NCBI GenBank assembly: GCA_031446085.1
Contig: CP132901.1
Span: 124,001-188,000, forward strand
From: Arsenophonus sp.
Lineage (GTDB): Bacteria; Pseudomonadota; Gammaproteobacteria; Enterobacterales; Enterobacteriaceae
Length of the DNA: 64,000 nt
Reading direction: 5' to 3'
Shown: positions 28,741-38,403 of the stretch, one piece after another
How the letters are laid out: the number at the start of each line of letters is the position of its first letter
Numbering within the stretch: position 1 is the first letter of the stretch
Position numbers and translations under genes: made by a program
The notes under the pieces: model-generated
The model's input: only the letters and a program-made list of their open reading frames with translations
Told to the model about the DNA's origin: nothing
The model's database searches: none

Positions 28741-29403
28741 ATGTCTATTATGAGTAATAAACATTCAATTATAACATTATTTTCAGGAGAAACAGACATT
28801 TATAGTCATCAAGTACGTATTGTTTTAGCTGAAAAAGGAATTAGTGTAGAAATAGAAAATATAGATTTTAAAAATCTACCCCAATATTTTATTAAAATAA
28901 ATCCTTATAGAACAATTCCTACGTTAGTAGACAGAGAATTAATATTATATGATTCTAGAATAATTATGGAATATTTAGATGAACGTTTTCCACATCCACC
29001 TTTAATGCCTGTTTATCCTGTAGCTCGTGGTAGCAGTCGTTTAATGATGTATCATATACAAAGAAATTTATATTCTTTAATATCTAAAATAGATAAGAAA
29101 GATTTAAATTCTAATTTTGCATCTAAAAAATTAAAAAAAGAATTATTATCGATTTCAGAAATATTTAAAGAAATGCCTTTTTTTATGAGTCAAGAATTTA
29201 GTCTAGTTGATTGCTATTTAGCTCCATTATTATGGAGATTACCTTTATTAAAGGTTAATATTCAAGAAAATGAAAATACTAAAGACATTATTTTTTATAT
29301 GAATCGTATATTTCAACGTAATTCTTTTATTACTTCTTTAACAGAATCTGAATATGAAATGCAATTTTTTAATAAAAAAAATAATATAACATATAAAAAC
29401 TAG
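28741..29403 (+). CDS. sspA: Stringent starvation protein A (GST-fold RNA polymerase-associated protein)
   Basis: SspA has a glutathione-S-transferase fold without enzyme activity and binds RNA polymerase during stringent and stationary conditions. The 220 residues (212 in E. coli) keep the N-terminal thioredoxin-like part ITLFSGETDIYSHQVRIVLAEKG, YRTIPTLVDRELILYDSRIIMEYLDERFPHPPLMP, and FSLVDCYLAPLLWRL in the helical domain. It follows rplM-rpsI as in E. coli but behind their terminator, so it should have its own promoter. sspB, the usual next gene, is absent. Its stop codon lies inside the stem of its own terminator. Confidence 0.95.
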   Translation: MSIMSNKHSIITLFSGETDIYSHQVRIVLAEKGISVEIENIDFKNLPQYFIKINPYRTIPTLVDRELILYDSRIIMEYLDERFPHPPLMPVYPVARGSSRLMMYHIQRNLYSLISKIDKKDLNSNFASKKLKKELLSISEIFKEMPFFMSQEFSLVDCYLAPLLWRLPLLKVNIQENENTKDIIFYMNRIFQRNSFITSLTESEYEMQFFNKKNNITYKN

Positions 29404-29439
29404 CATAATATTGTTATATCAAACTATGCTAGTTTTTTT
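29395..29439 (+). terminator. Rho-independent terminator of sspA
   Basis: A 13-base stem, AAAAACTAGCATA (29395-29407) with TATGCTAGTTTTT (29425-29437), is followed by more T residues. The sspA stop TAG (29401-29403) lies inside the left arm, so termination is immediate. The 17-base loop may add a short TTG/CAA pairing. Confidence 0.85.
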
Positions 29440-29448
29440 ATTTTATTG

Positions 29449-29521
<73 letters not shown>

Positions 29522-29601
29522 ACAAAATAGTATAAGGGTACTATCCAGATAGTATCTTACTAAAAAGTCAATATTCTGTATATAATTAATTTAATTATTT
29601 T

Positions 29602-30153
29602 TTATTTTATTTGAATAAAGTTATTTTTGTAGAATATTAATTCTTTAATAGAATACTCTACATCAATTAATGCTTGGTGAGTGTTTTTTTTTGAAAATTT
29701 TTTTAATAATTCTGGTTTCCAAAGTCTAACTAATCCTTTTAAAGTACTTACATCTATGTATCTATAATGAAAATATTTTTCTAATTTTGGCATATATTTA
29801 AACAAAAAACGACGATCCTGAGCTATACTATTTCCACAAATTGGAGAAAATCCTTTTGGTACCCATTTTTTTAAAAAATTTATTGTTTTTTGTTCTGCTT
29901 TTTGTTCATTATATTGACTGTTTTCAACTCTATTTATTAACCCTGTTTCATTATGAATTTTTTTATTCCAATTATCCATTAATGATAATTGTTTTTTTGA
30001 TTGATAAATTGCAATTGTTGGTCCTTTTTCTAATATTTCTAGATATTTATTAGTGATAATTGTTGCTATTTCAATAATTTTGTCTTTTTCAGGGTTGAGT
30101 CCAGTCATTTCCAAATCAATCCAAATTAAATTTTTCTTATTAAGAATATTCAT
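29602..30153 (-). CDS. orn: Oligoribonuclease
   Basis: Orn degrades 2- to 5-nucleotide RNA fragments to mononucleotides and is essential in E. coli. It is a DEDDh exonuclease of 183 residues (181 in E. coli). [14 protein letters not shown] at residues 11-24 carries the first acidic pair (Asp and Glu). [12 protein letters not shown] has the second acidic residue, [10 protein letters not shown] is present, and [13 protein letters not shown] near the C-terminus has the catalytic His and last Asp. It is complete. It lies between ygfA and tRNA-Gly, all on the minus strand. Confidence 0.97.
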   Translation of the reverse strand: MNILNKKNLIWIDLEMTGLNPEKDKIIEIATIITNKYLEILEKGPTIAIYQSKKQLSLMDNWNKKIHNETGLINRVENSQYNEQKAEQKTINFLKKWVPKGFSPICGNSIAQDRRFLFKYMPKLEKYFHYRYIDVSTLKGLVRLWKPELLKKFSKKNTHQALIDVEYSIKELIFYKNNFIQIK

Positions 30154-30208
30154 GTATATATTTTATATAGTTAAAGAATTAAAAAACCTAGTTATATATT
30201 AATTTAAA

Positions 30209-30793
30209 TTAATATTTCCAACTCCATATATTTGTTGGAGTAATAATTTCAGGTAAAGGAATATCCCATGCTGTTGTTGGCAATTTTTCAATAAAAGAAA
30301 AATCATATGTTAATCCAATGGGATAAAAATTTTTTTCTTTCCAATTTAATAATAATTTATCGTAAAATCCACCACCCATTCCTAATCTGTATCCTCTTTT
30401 ATCAAAAGCAACTATAGGGACAAAAACAACATCTAGTTTTTTTATTGAAATTATTTTACCTTTATTATAAGGTATTTCTTTAATATTGAAAATATTTTTT
30501 TTGAAAGTTATTTTTTTATTATATTTTAGAAAATATAATTGATTGTAAGGATTAATACTAGGTAAATAAATATTTTTTTTTAAAATTCTTATTAAATTAT
30601 TTGTTGGAATTTCTCCATCAAAAGACATAAAACAACCAATATTTTTTGAAGATTGAATTAATTTATGTTTAATAATTTTTTTTATAATATTTTTTTCTTC
30701 TATTTTTTTTTGATCATTTGTTAAATTTTTTCTATATTTTCTAAATAAGATTCTAATTTTTTGTTTTTTTTTTTCTATTTTTTTAAATTTCAT
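30209..30793 (-). CDS. ygfA: 5-formyltetrahydrofolate cyclo-ligase
   Basis: This enzyme converts 5-formyl-THF with ATP to 5,10-methenyl-THF, returning stored folate to the one-carbon pool. The conserved blocks are GCFMSFDGEIPTNNLI, VFVPIVAFDKRGYRLGMGGGFYDKLL (the substrate and ATP loop) and WDIPLPEIITPTNIW at the end. The start at the ATG at 30793 gives 194 residues; an upstream in-frame TTG (30811) would add six. The N-terminus is very lysine-rich compared with E. coli (182 residues). In E. coli the 6S RNA gene precedes it; I see no 6S-like fold in the 160 bases upstream. Confidence 0.93.
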   Translation of the reverse strand: MKFKKIEKKKQKIRILFRKYRKNLTNDQKKIEEKNIIKKIIKHKLIQSSKNIGCFMSFDGEIPTNNLIRILKKNIYLPSINPYNQLYFLKYNKKITFKKNIFNIKEIPYNKGKIISIKKLDVVFVPIVAFDKRGYRLGMGGGFYDKLLLNWKEKNFYPIGLTYDFSFIEKLPTTAWDIPLPEIITPTNIWSWKY

Positions 30794-30956
30794 TGAATTA
30801 TTCAATAACAAATTTTACAATTTTTTATAAAAATATTTATTTATAAATTAAATTTTTTGATTTAATATGATTATATGTCTACTATTATTGTAGTATATCT
30901 GAAACTAAAAAAAATTATAAATATAAAAACTTTTTTATTTAAAAAACAAGAAATAT

Positions 30957-31430
30957 ATGAAAAAAAAAGCAATTTATCCTGGTACATTTGATCCGATTAC
31001 TTATGGACATTTAGATATTATTAAACGTGCATCTTTAATTTTTGATCAATTAATTGTTGGAGTTTCTAATAATATAAAAAAAAAAACTATGTTTACTTTA
31101 GAAGAAAGAGTTTTTTTAATAAAAAAAGTTTTAAAATCGTTTAAAAATGTAGAAATTAAAAGTTTTTCAGGATTGACTATTCAATTTGCAAAAGAAAATC
31201 AATCAAATATCTTAATAAGATCCATACGTTTTTCTACAGATTTACAATATGAATACCAATTATCTTGTATGAATAAAGTACTCTATTATAATTTAGAAAC
31301 AATTTTTTTTATATCTTCTCCACAATTTTCTTTTATTTCTTCTTCTTTAATTAGAGAAATAATTATCAAAAAAGGTGAAATTGATCATTTTTTACCAAAA
31401 GAAATTATAAAAGAAATTTTAAAAAAATAG
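30957..31430 (+). CDS. coaD: Phosphopantetheine adenylyltransferase
   Basis: CoaD transfers AMP to 4'-phosphopantetheine to form dephospho-CoA, the penultimate step of coenzyme A synthesis. The nucleotidyltransferase signature YPGTFDPITYGHLDII is at residues 7-22 (Thr10 and His18 are the catalytic positions). IRSIRFSTDLQYEYQL and FISSSLIREI also match. At 157 residues it is the normal size (159 in E. coli). It is followed by tsaB after 43 bases. Confidence 0.97.
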   Translation: MKKKAIYPGTFDPITYGHLDIIKRASLIFDQLIVGVSNNIKKKTMFTLEERVFLIKKVLKSFKNVEIKSFSGLTIQFAKENQSNILIRSIRFSTDLQYEYQLSCMNKVLYYNLETIFFISSPQFSFISSSLIREIIIKKGEIDHFLPKEIIKEILKK

Positions 31431-31473
31431 TTATTTTTATAATATTTAATAGTATTTTTTGAATGGTAGTATT

Positions 31474-32136
31474 ATGAATTTAAATATATTAGCTTTTGAT
31501 ACTAGTATTGATCATACTTCTGTTGCAATTTTACATCAAAATAAAATATTTAAAAATATTTTATTTTCTCCTCAAGAACATATTAAAAAAATATTTCCAA
31601 TGATAAAAAAATGTTTATTAGATGCAAAAATTACATTGCAAGATATTCATATCATAGCTTTTAGTTCTGGTCCAGGAAATTTTTCTAGTGTAAGAATTTC
31701 TGTTGCTATTGCACAAGGTTTTGCCTTTTCTTATTCTTCTTTTTCATTAATTAATATTTCTTCTTTATTAACTTTAGCACAAAGTGTATATCAAAAAATA
31801 GGTATTAAAAATGTTATAGTCGCAATTGATGCAAAAATGGGAGAAATTTATACTGCTTGTTATAAATTAAATAGTAATAATTATTGGTCTGGATCAAATA
31901 CAGAAATTAAATTAAAGCCAGAGAATTTTATAGAGAAAATTAAATATCTCAGAGGTACATGGGCTATTGCTGGTGATGCATGGAGTAAATATTCTATATT
32001 AAAAAATAATTCTTCTAGATTTTTAGTAAGTAATATAATTTTTATTAATGCATGTGATATGATACCAATTGCAATACAATTTTGGAAAAAGAAAAAAATT
32101 ACTTTTCTTAAAGACATTTTTTTAAATTATTTATAA
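31474..32136 (+). CDS. tsaB: TsaB, subunit of the threonylcarbamoyladenosine (t6A) transferase complex
   Basis: TsaB is the non-catalytic partner of TsaD in t6A37 synthesis; TsaE (5086 in this window) binds the same complex. The N-terminal ASKHA-fold stretch ILAFDTSIDHTSVAIL and the phosphate-loop-like FSSGPGNFSSVRISVAIAQGFAF are typical. VAIDAKMGEIYTACY is also conserved. The ATG at 31474 gives 220 residues (231 in E. coli); a TTG five codons upstream is less likely. It converges with lpxK, with 49 bases between the two ends. Confidence 0.94.
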   Translation: MNLNILAFDTSIDHTSVAILHQNKIFKNILFSPQEHIKKIFPMIKKCLLDAKITLQDIHIIAFSSGPGNFSSVRISVAIAQGFAFSYSSFSLINISSLLTLAQSVYQKIGIKNVIVAIDAKMGEIYTACYKLNSNNYWSGSNTEIKLKPENFIEKIKYLRGTWAIAGDAWSKYSILKNNSSRFLVSNIIFINACDMIPIAIQFWKKKKITFLKDIFLNYL

Positions 32137-32185
32137 AAATAAATTAATAAAAAAATCAAATTATTAAAAAAAGTTAAATTTTTTT

Positions 32186-33166
32186 CTATGAATTTAATAT
32201 TTTTTCTATATCATTTAAAATGATATTAGATCCATTTTTTTCAATTTTTGCATATACAGGAAGATACCACCAATTTTTTTTTGCAAAATTAAAACATTTC
32301 ACTGCATCTTTTTCTGTCATTAAAAGTGTTTCTTTTTTATTTACAATTTTTTTAAGATGAGAGTACTTATAATCTTTATGGTCTATAAATGAATAAGTTT
32401 TAATAATGTCTACATTTAATAGATTAAGATTTAAAAAGAAACGATTTGGATTTCCAATTCCTGCAATAGCTACTACTTTTTTTAATTTGTTAACGACAAT
32501 TTTTTTTTTAGTTAGCATATTAATTGCGATTTTTCCATTTAAATGCATTGAAAATTCGCCTTTTTTAGGCATTCCTCCATTAACAATTATAGCATTAACA
32601 GTTTTCAGTCTATATTGACATTCACGTAGTGGACCTGCTGGTAAAAATAGATTATTTCCAAATCTTCTTGTGCCATCAATGACTATGATTTCATAGTTCC
32701 TATATAACGAGTAGTGTTGTAAACCATCATCACTAATTATAATATCTAATTTTTTAAATTTTAATAATATTTTAACGGCTTCTATTCTTTTAGGAGCTAT
32801 TGCAATCGGAACCCCAGTTTTTCTATATATTAAAGCTGCTTCATCTCCAATAATTTTAGTATCAATATAAGTATCAATTAATAATGGATAGGTTTTTGAT
32901 TTACTTTTATAACCTCTCGAAATGACACCAACTTTATATCCTTTTTTTAATAATTTTTTAACTAACCAAATAACAACTGGTGTTTTTCCAGTGCCACCAA
33001 TTGTAATATTTCCAACTATAATAATCGGAATTGGTGCTTTCCAAATTGGTAATATATTAAAATAATATATAATATATCTTATATGCACTATAATAATATA
33101 AAAAAAAGATATGGGAATTAAAAGTAAATTTAAATATGAAGTACTAAAATATATTTTTGTTATCAT
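32186..33166 (-). CDS. lpxK: Tetraacyldisaccharide 4'-kinase
   Basis: LpxK phosphorylates the 4' position of the lipid A disaccharide precursor to form lipid IVA. The Walker A motif GNITIGGTGKTP is at about residues 50-61. VGVISRGYKSKSK, the DDGLQHY motif (catalytic and Mg2+ region), and the C-terminal TEKDAVK are all present. Length (326) equals the E. coli protein (328). Its start overlaps the end of msbA by one base, the E. coli arrangement, so both are surely co-transcribed. With lpxA, lpxB and lpxD in the window, lipid A synthesis looks active. Confidence 0.97.
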   Translation of the reverse strand: MITKIYFSTSYLNLLLIPISFFYIIIVHIRYIIYYFNILPIWKAPIPIIIVGNITIGGTGKTPVVIWLVKKLLKKGYKVGVISRGYKSKSKTYPLLIDTYIDTKIIGDEAALIYRKTGVPIAIAPKRIEAVKILLKFKKLDIIISDDGLQHYSLYRNYEIIVIDGTRRFGNNLFLPAGPLRECQYRLKTVNAIIVNGGMPKKGEFSMHLNGKIAINMLTKKKIVVNKLKKVVAIAGIGNPNRFFLNLNLLNVDIIKTYSFIDHKDYKYSHLKKIVNKKETLLMTEKDAVKCFNFAKKNWWYLPVYAKIEKNGSNIILNDIEKILNS

Positions 33167-34920
33167 TATTTGATTTGTATATTACAAAGTTTTGTATATG
33201 CTCCGTTATTTCTTAGTAAAGAATCATGATTACCTTTTTCTATTATTTTACCTTCTTGAATCACTAAAATTTGATCTACACTTCTAATTGTAGATAAACG
33301 ATGAGCTATAATAATTGATGTTCTGTTTTTTTTTAATTTATTTAAAGTAGATTGAATTTCTTTTTCGGATTCGTTATCAAGTGCAGAAGTTGCTTCATCA
33401 AAAATTAATATTGAGGCATTATGTAATAATGCTCTGGCTATTGCAATTCTTTGTCGTTGTCCTCCAGACAACATTACACCGTTTTCTCCAATCATAGTAT
33501 CTAATCCATGGGTAAATTTTTCTATAAAATCCATTGCATAAGCCATTTCTGCTGCTTTTTCAATAATTTTTCTACTATAATTCTCATTATTTGTAGCATA
33601 TGCAATATTATTTGCTATAGTATCATTAAACAAATAAACATTTTGAGATACTAATGCAATTTGTCTTCTTAATGATTTTAATTGATAATCATATATATTT
33701 TGATTGTCTATAAAAATACGTCCTCTACTGATATTATAAAATCTAATAATTAGATTAGCAATAGTTGTTTTTCCTGATCCTGATTTACCAATTAAAGCAA
33801 CTGACTTTCCAGCATCAATTTTAAAAGATATATCACGTAAAACATAGTATTTTCTATTTGGATATGTAAAAGTTACATTTTTAAATTCAATAAATCCTCT
33901 AACTTTTTTAAGTTTTAGAGTCCCTTGATCTATTTCTTGTTTCATATCTAAAATACTAAATAATGTTTGACATGCTGCCATACCTTTTTGAAACTGTGTA
34001 TTAACAGAAGTTAATAATTTTAATGGACGCATTAAAGCAAACATAGATGAAAATACTACTCCAACAGTTCCAGCAGTTAAAGTATTAATCATTTCTGGTA
34101 AACTAGAAACGTATAGTATTATTGCTAATACAAAAGAGGCAATAAATTGAATTAGTGGATCAGCAATAGAAGAAACAGTTATTAGTTTCATTGTTTGTTT
34201 TCTGATATAATTATTTACTTTTTTAAATCTTTTTGTTTCAATTTTTTGTCCACCAAAAATTAATACTTCTTTATGTCCCTTTAACATTTGTTCTGTCGCT
34301 GAATTAACGCCACCCATCCCAGATTGTATATTTTTACTAATTATTCTGAAACGTTTTGAAATGACTTGAATACTAAATATTACAGTTGGAGTAAAAATAA
34401 TCAACATTAACGATAATTTCCAGCTATAATAAAACATTAATGAAAATAAACCTATAATATAGGCAGTTTCTCTAATAATAGTAATTAATGCACTTGAAGA
34501 GGAAGCAGCAATTTGTTCTGAATCATATGTGATATGAGATAATAAATTACCAGTTGGTTGCATGTCAAAAAATGATACAGGCATACCCATGATATGAATA
34601 AATAATAATTTTCTCATTTTCATCACTACTTTACTAGATACTGAAGCCATTGAATAATTAGCTATAAAGCTTGATACTCCTCTTATAAAAATTAAAATTA
34701 AGATAATCATTGATAAAAATTTTAATGTTTGATGATTTGTTTTTCCAAATCCATCATCTAATAGCGGTTTTAATAATGAAATCATTAATGCATCGATACC
34801 AGCATGTATTACTAAAGTCATTATAGATATAGATAATCCTAATTTATGTGGAGAAATTAGTGGCCATAAACGACAAAAGGTTTTCCAAGTTGAACATTCT
34901 TCTTTATTATGATTTGTCAT
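33166..34920 (-). CDS. msbA: MsbA, lipid A/phospholipid flippase (ABC transporter)
   Basis: MsbA flips core-lipid A and phospholipids across the inner membrane, driven by ATP. It is a half-transporter of 584 residues (582 in E. coli). Six membrane helices come first, including the MsbA-type QPTGNLLSHITYDSEQIA. The nucleotide-binding domain follows, with Walker A ALIGKSGSGKTT, the signature MLSGGQRQRIAIARALL, Walker B ILIFDEATSALD and the H-loop IIAHRLSTIRS. All motifs are intact. lpxK follows with a one-base overlap. Confidence 0.97.
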   Translation of the reverse strand: MTNHNKEECSTWKTFCRLWPLISPHKLGLSISIMTLVIHAGIDALMISLLKPLLDDGFGKTNHQTLKFLSMIILILIFIRGVSSFIANYSMASVSSKVVMKMRKLLFIHIMGMPVSFFDMQPTGNLLSHITYDSEQIAASSSSALITIIRETAYIIGLFSLMFYYSWKLSLMLIIFTPTVIFSIQVISKRFRIISKNIQSGMGGVNSATEQMLKGHKEVLIFGGQKIETKRFKKVNNYIRKQTMKLITVSSIADPLIQFIASFVLAIILYVSSLPEMINTLTAGTVGVVFSSMFALMRPLKLLTSVNTQFQKGMAACQTLFSILDMKQEIDQGTLKLKKVRGFIEFKNVTFTYPNRKYYVLRDISFKIDAGKSVALIGKSGSGKTTIANLIIRFYNISRGRIFIDNQNIYDYQLKSLRRQIALVSQNVYLFNDTIANNIAYATNNENYSRKIIEKAAEMAYAMDFIEKFTHGLDTMIGENGVMLSGGQRQRIAIARALLHNASILIFDEATSALDNESEKEIQSTLNKLKKNRTSIIIAHRLSTIRSVDQILVIQEGKIIEKGNHDSLLRNNGAYTKLCNIQIK

Positions 34921-35062
34921 TACAGATAATTTATATATTATGTGATTGTTGTTGATAGATCCAAAATTAATATAATAGGTTTATTATATTAATTTTTTAT
35001 ATTTTTATATTTAAATTTTTTTAAATTAAAAAAAATAGACGTTTATTTTAATATTTTTTTAG

Positions 35063-35806
35063 TTATTTTGTAAATAATCTTTGTCGTATTATTTCAAATA
35101 AAAAAATTCCAGTGGTTACTGAAACATTTAATGATTGTATATTACCCAGTATAGGAATTTTAATTATTGTATCACAATTTTTTTTAATTTCTTTGCTAAT
35201 TCCTAGATTTTCTGAACCTACGATTAATGCTAGTGGTTTTTTAAAATTACTGGAATATATATTTTTATTTTTTTGAGCACTATCAGTACCAATAATTGTT
35301 ATATTTTTTTTTTTTAATAATTTGATTAAATTAATAGTATTTGTTACTTTAATTATTTTTAAATAATCTATAGATCCTGATGAAGTTTTTCTGACTGTTT
35401 CATTCAATGGAGCAGATTTTTTTTTAGTAATAAATACAATATCTACATTAGCTGCGTTAGCACTTCTTAAACATGCACCTAAATTATATGGATCTACTAT
35501 TTTATTTAAAATTAGCAAAAATGGATTTTGTTTTTTTTTAATGATTTGGTCAATATCAGAAATTTGATATTCTTTATTTTTATTAATATATGCTATTATA
35601 CCCTGATGTACTGCATTATTAGTAGATGAGTCCATCCATTTTTTATTTGCAAATTGTATTTTAATATCTAAATTTTTTAATTTATTAATGATTGAAATTA
35701 ATCGTTTGTTTAATTTTCCTTTTTTGATATATAATTGTTTTATTTTTATTGGATTAAATCTAATTATTTCTTCAATTGTGTGAATTCCATATATTATTTG
35801 ATGCAT
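35063..35806 (-). CDS. rlmB: 23S rRNA 2'-O-methyltransferase (G2251), SpoU family
   Basis: RlmB methylates the ribose of G2251 in the peptidyl-transferase P loop of 23S rRNA. The 247 residues (243 in E. coli) show the SPOUT knot motifs: NKIVDPYNLGACLRSANAANVD (motif 1), LIVGSENLGIS (motif 2) and IPILGNIQSLNVSVTTGIFLFE (motif 3). The N-terminal substrate-binding domain begins IYGIHTIEEII. In E. coli it lies next to rnr; here it stands alone upstream of msbA on the minus strand, so this junction is a rearrangement. Confidence 0.95.
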   Translation of the reverse strand: MHQIIYGIHTIEEIIRFNPIKIKQLYIKKGKLNKRLISIINKLKNLDIKIQFANKKWMDSSTNNAVHQGIIAYINKNKEYQISDIDQIIKKKQNPFLLILNKIVDPYNLGACLRSANAANVDIVFITKKKSAPLNETVRKTSSGSIDYLKIIKVTNTINLIKLLKKKNITIIGTDSAQKNKNIYSSNFKKPLALIVGSENLGISKEIKKNCDTIIKIPILGNIQSLNVSVTTGIFLFEIIRQRLFTK

Positions 35807-36029
35807 GTTTTAAAAAGATTATTAAATTATCTGTTAGATATTTAAGTATACATTTATATTTTATATGGTGAAAGTTTTTTAACATTATATTTTAAATATA
35901 AAAATATTTTCATAATGAATTATATTTTTCATATTCAAGATTTTTTTTAATGTTATACTAAGTTAATTTGTTTTTTTTAAAAAAAACAAAAAAATTTTGA
36001 TTCAACACTATTATTGAGGATAACTAATT

Positions 36030-36689
36030 GTGTCAGAAAATTTATTAAATTTTTCTAATTATATTAATTTTTTTTTGATTCTTTTTATCATAATAAATCC
36101 AATAGGAGTGATGCCTGTATTCATCACTATGAGTAATCATCAGTCTATCAAAGATAGAAATCATACTAATTTGATTACTAACGTTACAGTTAGTATTATT
36201 TTATGTATTTCTTTAATTTTTGGTGAATCATTTTTAAATTTGTTTTCAATATCAATTAATGCATTTAGAATTTCTGGTGGATTATGTATAATAATTATTG
36301 CGATTCCTATGATACTTGATGATATTAAAAAGAAAAAAAACTATATTAAAAGAAATGAAAATAAAGAAAAATATAAAAATTTAAATCATGAAAATATTGC
36401 CATAGTACCTTTAGCATTACCATTAATGGCTGGACCTGGTGCAATTACTTCTTGTATTATTTGGTCTTCTAATTGGTATAATTTTAAAAATATTATAGGA
36501 TTATGTTTAACAAGTATTTTTTTTTCTTTTTGTTGTTGGTTATTTTTTCGTTCATCTGTTTTTTTTAGTAAGTATTTAGGAAAAACTGGAATTAAGGTTA
36601 TGACTCGAATTATGGGTTTATTATTAATTACATTAGGAATAGAATTTATTATGGTTGGAGTTAAAGAAGGTCTTTTAGTTTCAGTATAA
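36030..36689 (+). CDS. ychE: MarC-family inner membrane protein (YchE-like)
   Basis: This is a MarC-family membrane protein (NAAT family), function not established. The 219 residues form about six helices. By eye it follows E. coli YchE closely: [16 protein letters not shown] near the N-terminus, the central block [16 protein letters not shown], and [25 protein letters not shown] near the end. A lysine-rich loop (about 110-130) separates the halves. The GTG start at 36030 is supported by an AGGA ribosome binding site about ten bases upstream. It stands alone, 43 bases ahead of glnS. Confidence 0.88.
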   Translation: MSENLLNFSNYINFFLILFIIINPIGVMPVFITMSNHQSIKDRNHTNLITNVTVSIILCISLIFGESFLNLFSISINAFRISGGLCIIIIAIPMILDDIKKKKNYIKRNENKEKYKNLNHENIAIVPLALPLMAGPGAITSCIIWSSNWYNFKNIIGLCLTSIFFSFCCWLFFRSSVFFSKYLGKTGIKVMTRIMGLLLITLGIEFIMVGVKEGLLVSV

Positions 36690-36732
36690 GAGGTTATTTT
36701 TTAAATCAATTGAAACAATTAATTTTATAAAA

Positions 36733-38388
36733 ATGAAGATAAATTATTTTAATAAAAAAAATTTTATTAATCAAATTATTTATAAAGATTTAAAAATAGG
36801 TAATTATAAAAAAATTAAAACAAGATTTCCTCCAGAACCTAGTGGTTATTTACATATTGGTCATGCAAAATCTATATGTTTAAATTTTGGTATTGCAAAT
36901 TATTATAATGGTAAATGTTATCTTCGTCTAGATGATACTAATCCAAAAAAAGAAAATATAAAATATGTGCACTCTATATTAAAAGATATAAAATGGTTGG
37001 GTTTTAAATGGAACGATAAAGTTAAATATTCTTCAGATTATTTTGATAGAATATATTTATATGCTATTGAATTAATACAGAAGGGATTAGCATATGTTGA
37101 TGAATTATCTGATCAAGAATTAAAGAAATATAGAGGTACATTAAAGACAGGTGGAATAGAAAGTCCATATCGTAATAGAAAAATTAATGAGAATTTAAAT
37201 TTATTTCAAAGAATGAAACAAGGATATTATCAAGAAGGAGAAATGTGTTTAAGAGCTAAGATAGATATGTCATCTCCATTTATGATTATGCGTGATCCAG
37301 TTTTGTATAGAATAAAACATGTAACACATCAAAAATTACATAGAAAGTGGTGTATTTATCCTATGTATGATTTTGCTCATTGTATTTCAGATGCTATAGA
37401 AGGTATTACACATTCTATTTGTACTTTAGAATTTCAAGATAATCGTCGATTATATAATTGGATACTAAAAAATATTACTGTTAATAGTTATCCTAAACAA
37501 TATGAATATGCTCGTTTAAATATAGAATATACAATTCTATCAAAACGAAAATTAAATTTATTAATCAAAAATAAAGTTGTTAAAAATTGGGATGATCCTA
37601 GATTACTCACAATATCTGGATTAAGAAGACGAGGATATACAGCAAATTCTATTCGTCAATTTTGTAATATTATTGGCGTATCCAAACAAAATAGTTTGAT
37701 AAATATGGAAACATTAGAATCTTGTATTAGAAATGATTTAGACAAAAATACACCAAGAGTTATGGCTGTTTTAAATCCTGTTAAATTAGTAATTGAAAAT
37801 ATGTTTAAAACAAAAAAAATTATTAGTGTTTATAATCATCCTAATCAACCTAAAATGGGTATAAGGTGTCTTCAATTTACTCGAGAATTATATATTGATC
37901 GTAATGATTTTTCTGAAAAAAAATATCAAAATTATTATGGTTTATTTTTAGGAGGAGAAGTACGATTACGATATTCATATATTATTCGTGCAAATTACAT
38001 CGAAAAAGATAAAAATGGAAATATTACTACCATCTATTGTACTTATGATAAAAATACTTTGAATAGAAAACCATTTGATGGAAGAGTAGTCAAAGGAGTT
38101 ATACATTGGATAAGTCAATTAGATGCTGTTAAAGCAGAAATTAGATTATATAATCGATTGTTTTCTGTATCTAATCCAGAAAAATTTAAAAATTTTTCAT
38201 CATTAATTAATCCTAATTCTTTGATTATTCGTCAAGGATTAGTTGAACGTAGTTTATTGAAATCAAAAAAAGGAAATAAATTTCAATTTGAAAGAGAAGG
38301 ATATTTTTGTGCTGATATTTATGATCATAGAAAAAATCATCTTGTATTTAATCGTATTGTTTCATTAAAGAAAAAATGGAAAAAATAA
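36733..38388 (+). CDS. glnS: Glutaminyl-tRNA synthetase
   Basis: GlnS charges tRNA-Gln with glutamine and is a class I synthetase. The HIGH signature is in [16 protein letters not shown] and the KMSKS counterpart is ILSKRKLN. The 551-residue length agrees with E. coli (554). Conserved elements such as [35 protein letters not shown] and [18 protein letters not shown] are complete. The gene converges with ugd, with 15 bases between stop codons and no hairpin. Confidence 0.97.
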   Translation: MKINYFNKKNFINQIIYKDLKIGNYKKIKTRFPPEPSGYLHIGHAKSICLNFGIANYYNGKCYLRLDDTNPKKENIKYVHSILKDIKWLGFKWNDKVKYSSDYFDRIYLYAIELIQKGLAYVDELSDQELKKYRGTLKTGGIESPYRNRKINENLNLFQRMKQGYYQEGEMCLRAKIDMSSPFMIMRDPVLYRIKHVTHQKLHRKWCIYPMYDFAHCISDAIEGITHSICTLEFQDNRRLYNWILKNITVNSYPKQYEYARLNIEYTILSKRKLNLLIKNKVVKNWDDPRLLTISGLRRRGYTANSIRQFCNIIGVSKQNSLINMETLESCIRNDLDKNTPRVMAVLNPVKLVIENMFKTKKIISVYNHPNQPKMGIRCLQFTRELYIDRNDFSEKKYQNYYGLFLGGEVRLRYSYIIRANYIEKDKNGNITTIYCTYDKNTLNRKPFDGRVVKGVIHWISQLDAVKAEIRLYNRLFSVSNPEKFKNFSSLINPNSLIIRQGLVERSLLKSKKGNKFQFEREGYFCADIYDHRKNHLVFNRIVSLKKKWKK

Positions 38389-38403
38389 ATTAAATATCTT
38401 AGT

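Noticed and set aside
30794..30956. 6S RNA upstream of ygfA, as in E. coli
   Set aside because: The spacer is short, nearly all A/T, and shows no long bulged stem expected of 6S RNA.
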